Assembly: GCA_022702545.1 (NCBI GenBank)
Contig: JAHRBC010000002.1
Location: 3,658,001 to 3,722,000 of the forward strand
Direction of reading: 5' to 3'
Length of the DNA: 64,000 bases
Origin: Phycomyces nitens
Taxonomy: Eukaryota; Mucoromycota; Mucoromycetes; Mucorales; Phycomycetaceae
Shown: piece by piece, positions 22,953 through 35,528 of the stretch
Position numbering within the stretch: position 1 is the first letter of the stretch
Layout of the letters: each line of letters opens with the position of its first letter
The notes under the pieces: generated by a model
The model's database searches: none
Told to the model about the DNA's origin: nothing
What the model saw: only the letters and a program-made list of their open reading frames with translations
Translations under genes and position numbers: made by a program

Positions 22953-24665
22953 AAACCCCCAATCAAAAAATAAATAAATGAAAATGAATCAGTATACTTT
23001 GGGTATTGATATTATTTGCTACCTTTGGCTATACTTTTATCTGTCAAACACTTGGAAGATGCTCATTACATCCTCATTCTACTCCGTCTAAAAAAGAATC
23101 TATGCATCACTGACCTTTTTCATCTTTACAATAATCTATGTGTACCATCTTCATCCCTTAATTCAATCTCCCATCTACTCTTTATCTTTTCTGCATTCAA
23201 CTACTTGCGCCATTTACATTTATCAACAATATGGATTCACATTCACTCCATCTCTACTGTCAATCACTTTATCAACACCTCCACCTTCTCATTTAATTAT
23301 TCATACTATCCAAAGAATATACACTATGGAGAGTTACAGACCCAAAAAAACAACAACGCCAATTCAAAGTACTGGTTGCATCTGCAATCAGAAACTTTAT
23401 AAGCATTAGTGTCAACATTCAGTTTTTATTCCTTGCGTACCCCACTCGCTTATAAAAGATATCATCGGTATACTATATTCAAGAATATATATATATAGTC
23501 TTATGACTGTATAGATGTACGTTCGTAGGTCATCAAGATTACACCTAAGACTGGTCGATAGATTGTTTTAGTGGTTTAGTTAAGTTGTCGATTTTACTAC
23601 TGATAAGTTTACTGGCTTGGGTCAGTCGTAGACTTACCAACTGATATGTCTGTAGTATACAGATCACAACCGAGTGAAATACATACTCTACAACCGACCT
23701 CTGGTTACTCTTTGCTTATAATCCCAAGATAATATCTCAATAGCTATATGTAAAGCACGCTAATCTTCACAACAAGTGATAACTGGTCATTGTAAAACAG
23801 ATGTTTTGATTACAAGGGAATTTGAACGATACTATACAAACAGCCATAATATTATTAATTTGATAGATAACACTCCTAGTATTCTTATTTTTCTTACATG
23901 ATACTAAAAAAACATATACCTAAGAAAGCATAGCATATATTGAGTAAATGTCTTGCTCTTATTATATAGACTAGACAATCTTTATTTTATGATAATAGGT
24001 TTCTAGATCGATTGGTTATATACATCAAGTATAAGATCAACCTAAAGACACTCCTTTCTCTTGAAACTTGTGATGGATCTTACAATCGTCCAATATCCTT
24101 GAGTAGCCTTGTACTATTTTCGACACTACTCATAGATCAACACGAGTATTTTAATTTTCAACCATTTTCCTGTCAAGCCAAACTCTTTCAAGGTTTGGCT
24201 TGCGAGTCTTTTAATTCCAGAAACTTGGCAATATCCATGACATGATTTGTTTTAAAGGATCTATATTGCTGATCTTCACGTAAACTGCTTAAAACGCGCA
24301 TACCATAATATTCACTCTTGTAGATATTGGCATGATCACAAATTCCCAAGAATACTTGGACAATGTATTGGACAGCCACCAAACATATTATCTCTATATA
24401 ATAAAATAATCCAAACTTGATTATAGAATGCTTAACACTAATAAAGAGCTATTTATCTCGAGAATATCAAATACTCTTATAGCTTTTGTGTATTTTATAA
24501 ATCCCAATAAAACAGAATAGATATATTTTTTGGACAGTATTAGGTTGTGTGTCCTTGACAGAAAGGCAGCTATTGTGCAAGAAAATATAAACAAATGAAA
24601 ATAATAAAAGTATATAATATAAAGATTTGGAGATAACGGAACAATAATGTTTCAAAATTAGCAAG

Positions 24666-26446
24666 CTATGGATCGCCATTAATGCTACTCGTGATATCAA
24701 TTGATCTTTTCTTTGGGTCCTTTGTAGAGTGATAAGGTGGCGGGCTCAAGACAGTCGACATCTCGATACAGTCGGTTGAATGGTTGTTGGGTCGCGACTG
24801 GAAATTGTATTGTAATCGACTGGGTGATTCGTGCAAAGAAGACGAAGTAGGCGAGGTAGGAGAAGTAGGAGAAGTAGGCGCAGACAATGTCTTGTTTAAC
24901 GGACTAGAACTTTCAGTCTCGAATTTCCGAGTTTTGGTAATTGAGTTGCTACTGACAGCATCCATGGCAAATACATATTCGTTTTTACTATCGCGTTTAT
25001 GGGTTGTTCCTGTCTTTTTTTGAAAGGTTTGCTTATGAACCTGTTGGTTTTGAGGAAGGGATGATGAACGAGATTTTTGAAAGTATCTAGATGCACTTCG
25101 AGGATAAGACCGATTGTCATCGTTTGAGCTATGATCCGAAAGGCCAAGGTTAACGGTAATCTTTGGACTATTGAGGTATAAAGCATTAATATTTTACGGC
25201 AGATTAAGAGTGTTACATACGTCAAGATTATTGCAATTTCAATAAGCATTGTTACCAATGGCACATCAATCATCCATATAACACATGTGCCAGTTGAGAG
25301 AATCGGATTCATTGTAATAGTATCGCGAAAGATTCCATACATGAACGAAAAGAATGTAAATATGACAGATGCTATGCCACCCGCGGTAACAATTATTTTA
25401 ACCTTGGAAATAGATGTAAGTAATTGTTTTAATGATGGCCACAATATTCTGATTTACCTTGATAATTCCAGTGTTTATAACCGAGATATCTGAGCCATTT
25501 CGTATACGCGTTTCCCGGTGACGTTTTAGAACTCTCACCAAAAGGTACCCAGACAAAAATAGGGTAACAAAGATAAAGAAGCAGTATATCCCCCAGGTCA
25601 AATGTAGTGCACGGGTAAATATATAGGCAGTTTCAATATCTCCCCTGTCGGCATATATTCCAGAACATATAGAAAAGATGTTATTGGTAATAAACGGAAT
25701 GATGAAGACAAAGGTGCAGAATCTGTCTATGAGAAGTGGTGAACGAAACCATTCATTAGAGAGGGTTGTACTGGACTAAGACAGAAATTTTTAGATAATT
25801 CTCTAGTTTGACTTTTTATAAATAAACAACTTACATCGGCAATTGTATGTGAAATGCCAAAGAAGTAGCATGATAAAGCAGAAACAGCAAATTGCCAGGG
25901 TAGTTCGTGGATAACTAATGATAAAATTAAAGTAAATTAGTTTAGTTTGGTAATAGTCAATAACAGCAAGGTGCATTCTTACAGGAGCGAAATATAACAT
26001 TGGGATAAGTATCGGTTAGGACAAGAAAGGTCTGAATAGCTCGAACTATTATAAAAATTGAGTTGGTTTTTTTCTTTGTACACACGGTTTCTGCTTACGA
26101 GAATTGGTAAGAATGGCCATAACAAGCACCGAATCAATTGGCCTTGGCTGAATAAATCTTGTACGTTCGGATCGTATCCAAACACGCTGCCCCTTGTACC
26201 GCATACGATAGAATAAGAGAATCATGGCTGCATTATACAATTTAGACTTAAAGTTACTCTATGATTTTGCCTTTTTTTTGGAATACCTATGATAGAAACT
26301 ACTACACCATATACTGCGCCGACTAGAAGGATTTTTCTGATCCTTTCTTCAATGACACAGTCGTCAAGAAATAGGCGCCAATCACAGTAGCATGTTCCGT
26401 CTTCGTCGCACAATCTCCAATAAACCTTTTGACCTGGTAAAGCCAT
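24666..26446 (-). CDS. Seven-transmembrane receptor-like protein (copy A)
   Basis: Predicted plasma-membrane 7TM protein of unknown ligand. The start MALPGQKVYW opens a Cys-rich N-terminus (LCDEDGTCYCDWRLFLDDC, five Cys). Hydrophobic segments follow: TM1 ILLVGAVYGVVVSII, TM2 around SVLVMAILTNSLRAIQTFLVL, TM3 WQFAVSALSCYFFGI, TM4 FVFIIPFITNNIFSICSGIY, TM5 TWGIYCFFIFVTLFLSGYLLV, TM6 IIVTAGGIASVIFTFFSF and TM7 CVIWMIDVPLVTMLIEIAIIL. A polar cytosolic tail contains repeated SPT units and ends at 24666. The first exon is 26287-26446; six introns fall at the same places and phases as in the paralogue at 41.7 kb. The topology fits a GPCR, but I do not recognise a named class. Confidence 0.82.
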
Positions 26447-28437
26447 ACGATGGTAATTGATCTAGGACAGTGTGATGAATATCGAGTGTGATGAATATCT
26501 AGTGTGGTGGTTTATGGCAGTTTGCGATGGTTTTAATTGCTATATATGAGATACAGTGAAAATGTTGTAGTGAAAGCAAAAAGAAAGTATAAAAGACTAG
26601 GATGATTTAATTATAAATAAATACAAAAATTGGAACAAGTGATCAAATAAAATAAAAAAACCCATTTCGAGGATTATACAGATATTTCTGGACAAACGAA
26701 TAGAAAATGTGTCTTCGGGTCTGAATGTAATACATACTCTTTTGTGTTATTGAGCATAACTATATAAAATCAAGCACAGAATGTGATATGCTGAAGATTC
26801 TTTGGTCAATTACCGTCTTGCGTCGTTCAAATGTCTGATTTTCTCTTTTAAAACCATAGGCATAAGTTTTAGTGGCTATATATCTTTATGTACATGCTTA
26901 ATTACGCATAAACACGCTTATTTCCACTAAAATCCTAATAGCATATTTCAGAAATACAAAAATACGAATAGACTAAAAGGCTCTGTATTGCAAAGATAAT
27001 TTGTTATAAAAAGTATTTCTTGATCTTTGTCTATTAAAAGTAGATTATTCAAAAACTATATTGGAGCATATGAAATTAGTGTGTTAAATTGATATATTAC
27101 TTTTAAGGCTTTCTATATAAAAACTAATATAGTAATAAAATCTAGATTTACCTTTTCTTCCTTATTTCTCTTATTACTGTCAATTCAAAGGTATGAATGG
27201 TCAAAGGTTATGCTTTTGTTACCAGTATATTACATGCAGTCTTTTGAAAAAAAAAAAAGAGAGCCAGACCACCGCAGACACACATGAATCCAATTCCTCC
27301 CAGAAGCAAGATACTCATGATATTTAGAAACAAAGCAAGACCCAACTAGTCAGAATTTCTTGTAACCTTGTATTACTTTTAGATATCATAAAATGTTGAC
27401 CCTAATTAAAAGTACAATGGAGACTTTATATGGTTTAATAATCTCATACTATCTATATTAATATCAATACACTCCTTTTATAACCGTTTTTCTAATACCA
27501 TACAAAGAGTTGTATAATACAAAAGGTTGGACAGACGAGAAAGAAAAAAAAAAGGCAAAGGTTGGGGTGTGTCTAGTTTGATTTGTGCAACAGACTTGAA
27601 TTTTCGGTGTAATGATTTTGTTGTGAATTAGAATTCTCTATGGTTTCATGACACCATAATATCTCATCAATTTATTATCCACTCTTTGCAATTCACAGTC
27701 TGATATCAAATATCAACTCTCAAAGGGGCGTTTAGGATAATGCATCAAAACTAGATGAGCATCATAAAATACGCTGATTTTTTTATTTATTCTCGTATTA
27801 TTATTGAATGAGCTCATTGTATTGGAATAAAACTCGCGCTTAAAAATAGCCTGCGTCCACCGCGGGAACAAGGCCATTGATAAAGCAAAGCAAAGAGCTA
27901 TATTGTCAGTCCTACACAAAAAGAGATGTCTGTTCACACAATTTATGGTTCCCAGAGACTCTATAGCTGGAATTAGGTCTTAAATCATCTATTATTCTTC
28001 TTGGTACTGTATCCCAAAGATGAACTGAAAGGCACATGTTATTCAGTGCCAGATTTTATAATAAACTGTCCAGGTACCAAGTTAACCTTTTGGCCCAGGT
28101 ACATTTAAATTTGTCCAACACATCAAATCAGAACCGTATCAAAGACTACCATTCATTTCAAACCAACTTTCAAGGAGAAGTATACATGGCTTTTTTGATC
28201 TAGCAAGAAACCAGTGCACTTCCATGTATCAGGCTCAAGTAATTTAAGTCTCCGACTATTGTTAGATTTCCAGAGCACGTTAATCTCCTGTTTAGATTCT
28301 TCAGTTATTTGCCATGGATAATGTAGGGATTAGTACGTAATGGGCGTGTTTGGTTGATCATAAATCTAAAGAATCATCTTTATTCCCAACATTACTCACT
28401 GTAGCATCCCACCTCTCCAGCTTCTCAAAGAAATAGT
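26447..28437. other. AT-rich intergenic region
   Basis: About 2 kb between divergent genes. A minus-strand frame at 27713-27937 (FALSMALFPRWTQAIF region) has amino-acid content like real protein but no recognised family, and may be a mobile-element remnant. Nothing else was supported. Confidence 0.5.
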
Positions 28438-29623
28438 ATGAATGCCAGTCCTTCATCTAACAAGCGCTCCAGTGTAAGCTCGTTATTTTCTCGCACCCGA
28501 AGTGCATCATTTGCACGATTGGGTGGTAGAAGATCCTCAGTGGCATCGGTTTCGCCGGTCCAACAACAGCAATCCTCTGTTTCACGTCAGAGTGTTTCTA
28601 ATGATGCATTGTATGAGGATCAAGAGGATAATGATACAGACACAGAGTCATCTCGCTTAAAATCAGAACATTTTAAGCGCTATGAGCTCATGACAGAATT
28701 GTAAGGGAGTGATAAAATGACAGTGGGAGTTGTCTAGATATATAAAAATGCTGATATAGCATTGTTTAGCATTAACTTGAGAAACCCAAGTCACTGTCCA
28801 CTTGGTGTATATGTAACGCCCTCCTCAGACAACCTTAATGGTAACCCACAAAGAAGAAGGAGAGGAAGAGGGAAGACTACCGGGACTTACCTGTCGATTT
28901 AGTCTGGTACGGTGTCATATTTGTGCACAAGGGATTCTATCGATCTGGAGTCTTCAAGTTTCGCATGACGATTCCCGAGAGCTATCCAAATCTTCCGCCT
29001 TCGGTTACATTTCTGACAGAAATGTTTCACCCTCTGGTTGATTCCCATGGCAATGTATCAATGTCCCAACAGTTTCCTACCTGGAGACCTTACCAGGACT
29101 ATATTCTTCATGTCTTGCATTATCTAAAGAATATGTTCAAAAAAGCAGTCCTGGAAGGTCTGCTGGATAAACATTGCTTCAACAAGGAGGCATATCGTTT
29201 GTGAGTTGATGTCTGGGTATGCTAACTAATAACAAACTAACTCGCTCGACATAGGTATCGAACAGATGTGGGAGTGTTTGGTAAATTGGCCCAACAGTGT
29301 GCACAATTGTCAATTACGGAATCGTTTCTATTTGATCATTTTCCGGATAACAATATGATTAGATTCTCTTCTATGAGTGAAGACAAGTTTGGTAGGTTAT
29401 ATTAAAAAAAAAACTTGGCCAACATTTTGCTAAATGGTGTGCTGTAATTTTTAACAGATGAACTCAAGGCTCAGATCCTTAGCAGTGCTTCTGTAAGTAT
29501 AAATACAACTACAAGTCAAGTTCTAAACCTTTTTCTTAGAATCCGCCTGATATATTCAGTACTGAAAACAATATTGAGCACCTCAAGGACTGTCTGAATG
29601 AGTACAATAGCTCCCAAATGTAA
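28438..29623 (+). CDS. AKTIP/FTS-like ubiquitin-conjugating enzyme variant (UEV)
   Basis: Inactive E2-fold protein. In animals and fungi the FTS/Hook/FHIP complex links dynein to early endosomes. Exons 28438-28700, 28770-28840, 28903-29200, 29255-29391, 29458-29492 and 29540-29623 give 295 residues. A Ser-rich disordered N-terminus (about 75 residues) precedes the UBC fold: LRNPSHCPLGVYVTP, WYGVIFVHKGFYRSGVFKFRM, IPESYPNLPPSVTFLTEMFHPLVDSHGNV, then FPTWRPYQDYILHVLHYLKNMF. No Cys is present at the E2 active-site position after FHP, as in AKTIP. All six junctions keep phase. Confidence 0.88.
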
Positions 29624-29766
29624 ACCCTTTTCTTTATATGCTGCTCCCGAGGCCAGAATGCTCTTTTTGTCTTGTATTTTTTTATATCTACATTGGCTAA
29701 ATCAATAAACATGAACTAAATAAATGAATGAATGGATGAACCCAAGCCTTTCTCATAAAGGTTTGG

Positions 29767-31710
29767 TTAGGTTGCCTTTTTGTGCTTTCGCTGGACTTCT
29801 TCCGGTCCAACCACGCCTTCAGACATACGAGTGACCATCTTTGTCTTTGAAGGATGAGGGAACAGGTCTCCCCACATAGATTTGCGAGCATCCCTGTAAG
29901 GAATTTTCCCTTGGGATTTTGGGATCGAAGTTCTTTGGATTTGACCTGCAAAATTTATACATATTAGTTATATGGTCAATAATTACACACTCGTGGGTGT
30001 TGTAACGTACCATTCTGAACACACAAATCCATAACCACGTGTCCCTTGTTCTTCAAGGGTGGTTGGATCAGACGTGGCCATGAAAAGGCCAATGTCTCCA
30101 ATGGAGCATCAGACTTTTCGGCTAAAGGCCGCTCTCCTCTCCGTAATACAACATACGAGTACTTTGCATCTTCTGTGTTGAATTTTGAGTGCTTTGTCTT
30201 CATCTGTAGAACATTTAAGTACAACTGTTGCTTGGACTCTATTCATTATCTGGCCTACCAAGAATGATGGTCTTTCTACTCTTTGGGAGAAGTGACACCA
30301 GCTTTTAGAAGGTTTGGCCTCAGGAGAGAACAGAAGAGGACAGGGACGGTCGTGGGGACACTAGGGAGAACGTCAGTTGGACACAATTCTCTAGAAGGAT
30401 GGCGTGGTGTAAAAAGACACTTACAGGTGCCACCACATGGACCTTTTTTCCCTTTTCCTTTTCAGCATCAAGGATCCATTGTCGTGCTCGAGCAATGGCC
30501 GAGAACCCAATGGGAGTACCACGTTCAATTAACACCTTTGACATGAGTAATTAGATCAAGCCCATCAATAACCACCAATTCCTACCAGTACATCTCCTGC
30601 TTGTTCCCATAATTGCTCAATAGTCGACTTCTGAAGTGCAGTCGAGGCAATGTCTCCCAATGCAAACGCACTCACAACCAGATCTGGTTTGGAAATCTAT
30701 CCAAGGATGCTTTTCAGAATAGCCCTTTAAGATGGTTGACTTACGGTTGGATCGAAAGCAAGATAGCGCTTAAACTCAATAGGAACCGATTCAGGCTTCT
30801 TGGCACACTCTATAGTTGGATTAGACCCAAGGCAGATAACATTTCAAGCCATATTATAATGTTTATGTTACCTTCAAGTTGTTCAGCCACACGTAGCATA
30901 TCTTCCGATAGATCTACTCCCACGTATTTCTTTATGTCAAATACCTCTTGAGCAGCCCTATTCACTCGTGTGAGTCGATATTTATTGTTTGAAATCACTC
31001 TTACCAAATGGCTGTACCAGGCCCGGTGCCAAAATCAAGCATGCTCTTTGGCTTAAAGTCCCCGAGACGATTGTTGATTTCCTCAAACACATTAGAGATG
31101 GCAGCATATGATGCGGGCAAAACACCTGCAGTGTATGCTAGTGCTTCACGGGGACCATAAGAAATGTTGTGTGGTTCAAGTACTTCTTGACCAACTGGTT
31201 TCTTGGTTTTTTTTGTGAGATCCTGCTCGAGTGGCTCAGGGATCCTTGCAGTTGATCTCATGGCATCGAACAGACGCAGAGCATCGACTCGGATCAGCCT
31301 CTTGTCATGCTGAGCTATATTTAACTCTTACTTGAGCCATTCCAAAACACTTCTCTTTAGAGCCAAAATTACCTTCAATCAAATCCAAGATACCCTTTGC
31401 AAGTGGCTTTGGAAGATGCACACATCCAATCCGCTTTCTTCCAAACTCTGCTTCAGGTGATCCACGCACAAACTCAACTGGATCGCCCGAATCGGAAATG
31501 ACGGTAGTGCTGATGAATGATCTATTGAACACGATCGATTAGATCATTGTGGGGTAAAAAGTAATAAAGATCTACTTGCTCTGTCATTTCAATATCCAGC
31601 ATGCTTAGATCCTTTTCGTCCATAAAGATAACATTCTGGGAATAAGGCCGTTGCTGGCGTGCGATCCAACGCTGGGTGGGTCTGAGCGTACGAACAAGTC
31701 GAGATGTCAT
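29767..31710 (-). CDS. Rsm22/METTL17-like mitoribosomal small-subunit assembly factor
   Basis: Mitochondrial protein needed for small-subunit maturation and mitochondrial translation; a methyltransferase-like fold with an iron-sulfur cluster. The start is MTSRLVRTLRPTQRW, a basic targeting presequence. Seen in order: GRKRIGCVHLPKPLAKGILDL, then YGPREALAYTAGVLPASYAAI, the SAM-binding motif SMLDFGTGPGTA, and VDLSEDMLRVAEQL. RGTPIGFSAIARARQWIL follows, then the Cys motif CPHDRPCPL followed by WCHFSQRVERPSF, where the cluster-binding Cys residues lie. The last exon (GQIQRTSIPKSQGKIPYRDARKS) ends at 29767. The donor GTAAGTG after HVVAP and acceptor CCCTAG before CPHD restore the hallmark. Divergent from the Hsp70 gene across 265 bp. 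Confidence 0.92.
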
Positions 31711-31975
31711 GAAGAAGAGTGATAGGATAAGCCACGGCCAGGGTTATGCTGGTATTATTCAAATTCAATAGGCGCATGTTCCTGACGTTTTGTACGACCC
31801 CCTCTTTAGACCTGTATAAAAAGGAACCGATCTCCTCAATGGACGTTTCCCTTTTTTGTAGCTGGTTCCTTACACGGACTCCAAACGTGCTTTCTTCTTT
31901 CCTCATTATCAATCCTTTTCTTTCGCTCTTACTCGGCCCTTTTTTTCTCTATTAATCACTAACCAAAGTGTCGTA
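31711..31975. promoter_or_regulatory. Divergent promoter region (Rsm22 / Hsp70-like)
   Basis: 265 bp between two divergent starts, pyrimidine-rich near the Hsp70 start. No clear heat-shock element repeat (nGAAn units) was identified by eye. Confidence 0.35.
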
Positions 31976-34201
31976 ATGCCAACAGACACCCAAGCCTTTG
32001 ATCTTGCTGATTACTCTTATGTTATTGGAATTGGTAAATAACTTTTTTTGGAATCCAACATAAAAGGAGAAGATTTCTCCCCCAAATCTCCTCATCAATC
32101 TCACCAATCTCCCCTGATCCAACAGACTTTGGCACAACATTCACCGGGTGCTGCTATGCATTCACAAAAAACGGTGGCGATGAGATTATTGATATAACAC
32201 GATGGTAAACCAGCCGGCATCAACTCATCTTTTGCTCATCATCAATCTCTAGGCCCAAACAAGTGAATGTCTACCCGAAAACCCCAACAATATCTCTCTA
32301 TCGTCATGGCTCGACCAAGATGGTAGCCTGGGGTCAGGATGCCCGTAAACTCTCCCACAAGCGCAATAATCACGATCATCTTTTGACCAGATTCAAGCTG
32401 CATTTGGATGAAAACCTCGAATTAGAACCACTGCCGAATGGTCTGACTGCCCTGGAGGCAATTACTGACTACCTCGAGGCATTTCATACTCATGTAACCG
32501 CCGAGCTTCAGCGTGGATTTGCATCCAATTACGACCAATCTAAATTCAGGTACTGCTTGACTGTGCCTGCAATGTGGAGCGATAAAGCCAAGGCCACTAT
32601 GAGAGAAGCTGCCATTAGAGCCAACATTGTCAACAGATGGGATCATCCCGACAGACTTATGCTCATCAGTGAACCCGAAGCAGCCGCTCTTTACTGCGAA
32701 AAGAAAAGCGAGCAATTTAATCTTGGCCATGGCCAGCGCTTCATGATCTGTGACGCAGGCGGAGGAACCGTAGATCTGATCGTATTCGAAATCGATGATT
32801 CAGGCGCACGGAGATCATTAAAGGAAGTAACTAAGGGACAGGGTGATTCTTGTGGCTCGACGTTCTTGGATATGCGCATGCGAGAGTATCTAAAGGTCCG
32901 GTTCTCGCAACATGGCACAATTAGCGAGACAGCCATGGAGTCCATGATGGAGACATTTGTGGAAGCCATCAAGGTATGAATGAGGCTCGACGCTATAACC
33001 ATTAAACCCATTTCTGTTGCAGCCTCAATTCGATGGTGAAGAAGAGCAGTTCTTGCCCTTGCCAGCCTCGCTTGGATTGGGAGACATGGATGACCCAGAA
33101 ACAGGCATTGAGGACGGCAATCTGCACTTGCCAGCGCAAGAACTACGAAAGCATGTGTTTGAACCAGTGATTCAACAAGTGCTTCACCTTATCGATGACC
33201 AGATCTCCCAGTCACAGATCAAATTGGACACGATCTTCTTGGTGGGTGGCTTTGGACAGTCTGTCTATCTTTACAGACGTGTACGTGAGATGTTTGAGAA
33301 CCGAGTGGGTATCATAGGAGTCCCGCCTCGTGGTGAACTTGCTGTAGTCAGGGGTGCCGTCTATTTCGGGCTTAACCCTCGTATGGTTTCTGAGCGTGTT
33401 TCACGAAGAACCTACGGCGTAGAAACTCGCATGCTTTTTGATCCTCGCCAGGATCCCCCGGAACAATGCATTAAAGGTGACGATGGCCGTCTGTTCTGTA
33501 AACAACGTTACAGTGTCTATGTTAACAAGGGCCAGGCGCTCAAGGGCGACGAATGTATCTCAAAGAACTTTATAATCGCCTATCCAAACGATACTGACAC
33601 AGGTAATATACACAATAATTAATCAAATAAACACCATTACTAACTCACCTCAGATCTGTTTGCCTATGACGGCGAGGCTCCTGTGCCTAGACTGACCACC
33701 CACCAGCACGTCTTCAAGGTGGCCAGATTCCCTATCAAAATGCCAAAGTTTGCCAATGTGCAAAAGGGAGAGCCAATCTTTATGACGATCAAGATGTTCT
33801 TTGGACAGACAGAAATTAAGATTGAGGCCCATATCCGCGACAGGATTTTCACTTTTACATCTGCATTTGAGACGGTCGAAGTGGGTATGCATATGCTCAA
33901 CAGTGGGATCCAGGGAATGCATCTCAAGCCAGATGAGCTTGAAGTGCCTGGAAGCAACTCTGGATATGGCTACTATGGAAACGTTTCCAATTCAAATATC
34001 TCTAGCGTTGGTTCCATCTCCCGGCCACCTTCTATCCCATCTCACCATGAATCAAGTGGCTACCCATCTCCTGTCAGATCATATCCTCGCAGCGTGCGTG
34101 AAGATGATGAGTCTTGCGATGGCGATTCTAAACACTCGACTGGCATTAATGGAACTGCAAAGAAACTGTTTGGGACCTTGAAGTTTGGAAAACGAAAATA
34201 A
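31976..34201 (+). CDS. HSPA12-like Hsp70-family ATPase
   Basis: Divergent Hsp70 of the HSPA12A/B type found in expanded families in filamentous fungi; presumed cytosolic. Exons 31976-32033, 32126-32204, 32253-32973, 33023-33602 and 33654-34201 give 661 residues. Actin-like ATPase motifs are visible: phosphate-1 IGIDFGTTFTGCCYAF, phosphate-2 FMICDAGGGTVDLIVFEI and adenosine motif FLVGGFGQSVYLYRRVREMF. The segment LISEPEAAALYCEK is family-typical. The C-terminal half lacks the canonical Hsp70 substrate domain and has a low-complexity Ser/Pro/Tyr tail ending in basic KLFGTLKFGKRK. Client proteins and function are unknown. Confidence 0.9.
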
Positions 34202-35489
34202 AGTAGACAAAAAGGCAGGTTGGCCGGAATGGACCAGTAGTACTGTATCGCATCACACATCTCATAGTCGTAAAAACTTATCTCTATCCTTCTTTTATCT
34301 CCATCTCTTACACTTTATCTTCACTCTTGTATTCACTTAATGTCTGTATATCTCATCCTATCTACCATTTACGTCTCATATCCCTCCCCTTCCTTTCACG
34401 TCCAGCAATCTACTGGTGAAATGAAGGTAGAGTGGCCATGGATCCAATTCTATTCGACCCATTCAAACCTACTATGTAGGCTATTTCAAATATGACTTAT
34501 AAGCAGTGTAAGATGACTTATATATATATACATATATACATATATTCAATGAAAAGGTAATGCTCTCTATTGATATGCAGGGTTCAATTGCATAACATAA
34601 CTTTGCTTCTCCTATCCTACATGTGCACAAAACAAGGGGTCTAGGAATATAACATTTAGATCCATTCAAGCAACATTTACAATGCTTTAATCCGCAAATT
34701 TGGGATAATTTCTTGTTTCATCCCATTACTTTATAGCAATCATGTCTTTAACAGGATTTAGCTTGTAGGGACCGTGTTTAGACATCTTTCTGGGCTCTAT
34801 TCACAATCAAACATCGTAATATTGCTTGTTAGAAACCCATTTGTGATGAATCCAACATCAATGACATTTGAACCAGAGTATTTCTAGTCATTTAACTTGA
34901 CCACCTTGAATTGAAATTAAATACTAATGAAATAGCATATAACCCAGCCTTTTAAAATGAATTGGTAACATTGTTAGCCAATAAAGTACTCTTCTCACCT
35001 TGGTCGTTTCCTTTTTCAAACCCAAGCGAAAATAATTTGTAAAGGTATTTACCCAAAGTACGTAAATGGTTACTCTACAATTTCTTGTAATTTAAGACCA
35101 TTAAAAATCTGCTTCGAAATCTTTAAAGGACAATTCTAGACAAATACAGGGTGTACAAATTGTGTTGGTGGATAAATGCAGGAGATAATCATACGGCATA
35201 AAGACCAATCTTGCAGACCGAGATATTCCCCTAATTTTCACATTTCTAGAACCATATTTACTTTGCTTTTTTTTCACACAAAGGTACACAAGCTAAATAA
35301 TACCACTTTTTTTATAAACAGCCTGTGAATATTACGTTATTCTGTACGTGTGCTCAAGAGCTACAAGTTAATTTAATTGACATAATATCCAAGAAAGGAA
35401 GTTTTATATTTTCCTACAAGATTTAGATGGAAACCCCAAGCCAGTCTAAACATTCATTAAATCAAAACAGCAAGATATTTGGCTTGATA

Positions 35490-35528
35490 ATTTATTATTT
35501 ATTTATTATTATTATTATTATTATTTTA
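35490..35528. repeat. (TTA)n microsatellite
   Basis: Roughly ten TTA/ATT units with minor interruptions inside the intergenic desert. Confidence 0.85.

Larger units (their letters stand above)
21030..24665. other. Long AT-rich intergenic region
   Basis: 3.6 kb without a convincing gene. It holds a Tc1/mariner-like transposase relic near 21.7-21.9 kb, a structured segment near 22.74-22.95 kb and a pyrimidine-rich stretch with overlapping short frames near 23.0-23.4 kb. A minus-strand frame at 24188-24382 looks protein-like but ends quickly and was not assigned. The rest is A/T-rich DNA with no recognised signal. Confidence 0.6.

Noticed and set aside
23016..23409. 128-codon plus-strand ORF
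   Set aside because: Very rich in Ile, Leu, Ser and His from pyrimidine-rich DNA, overlapped by a second equally long frame, with no motif or codon bias.
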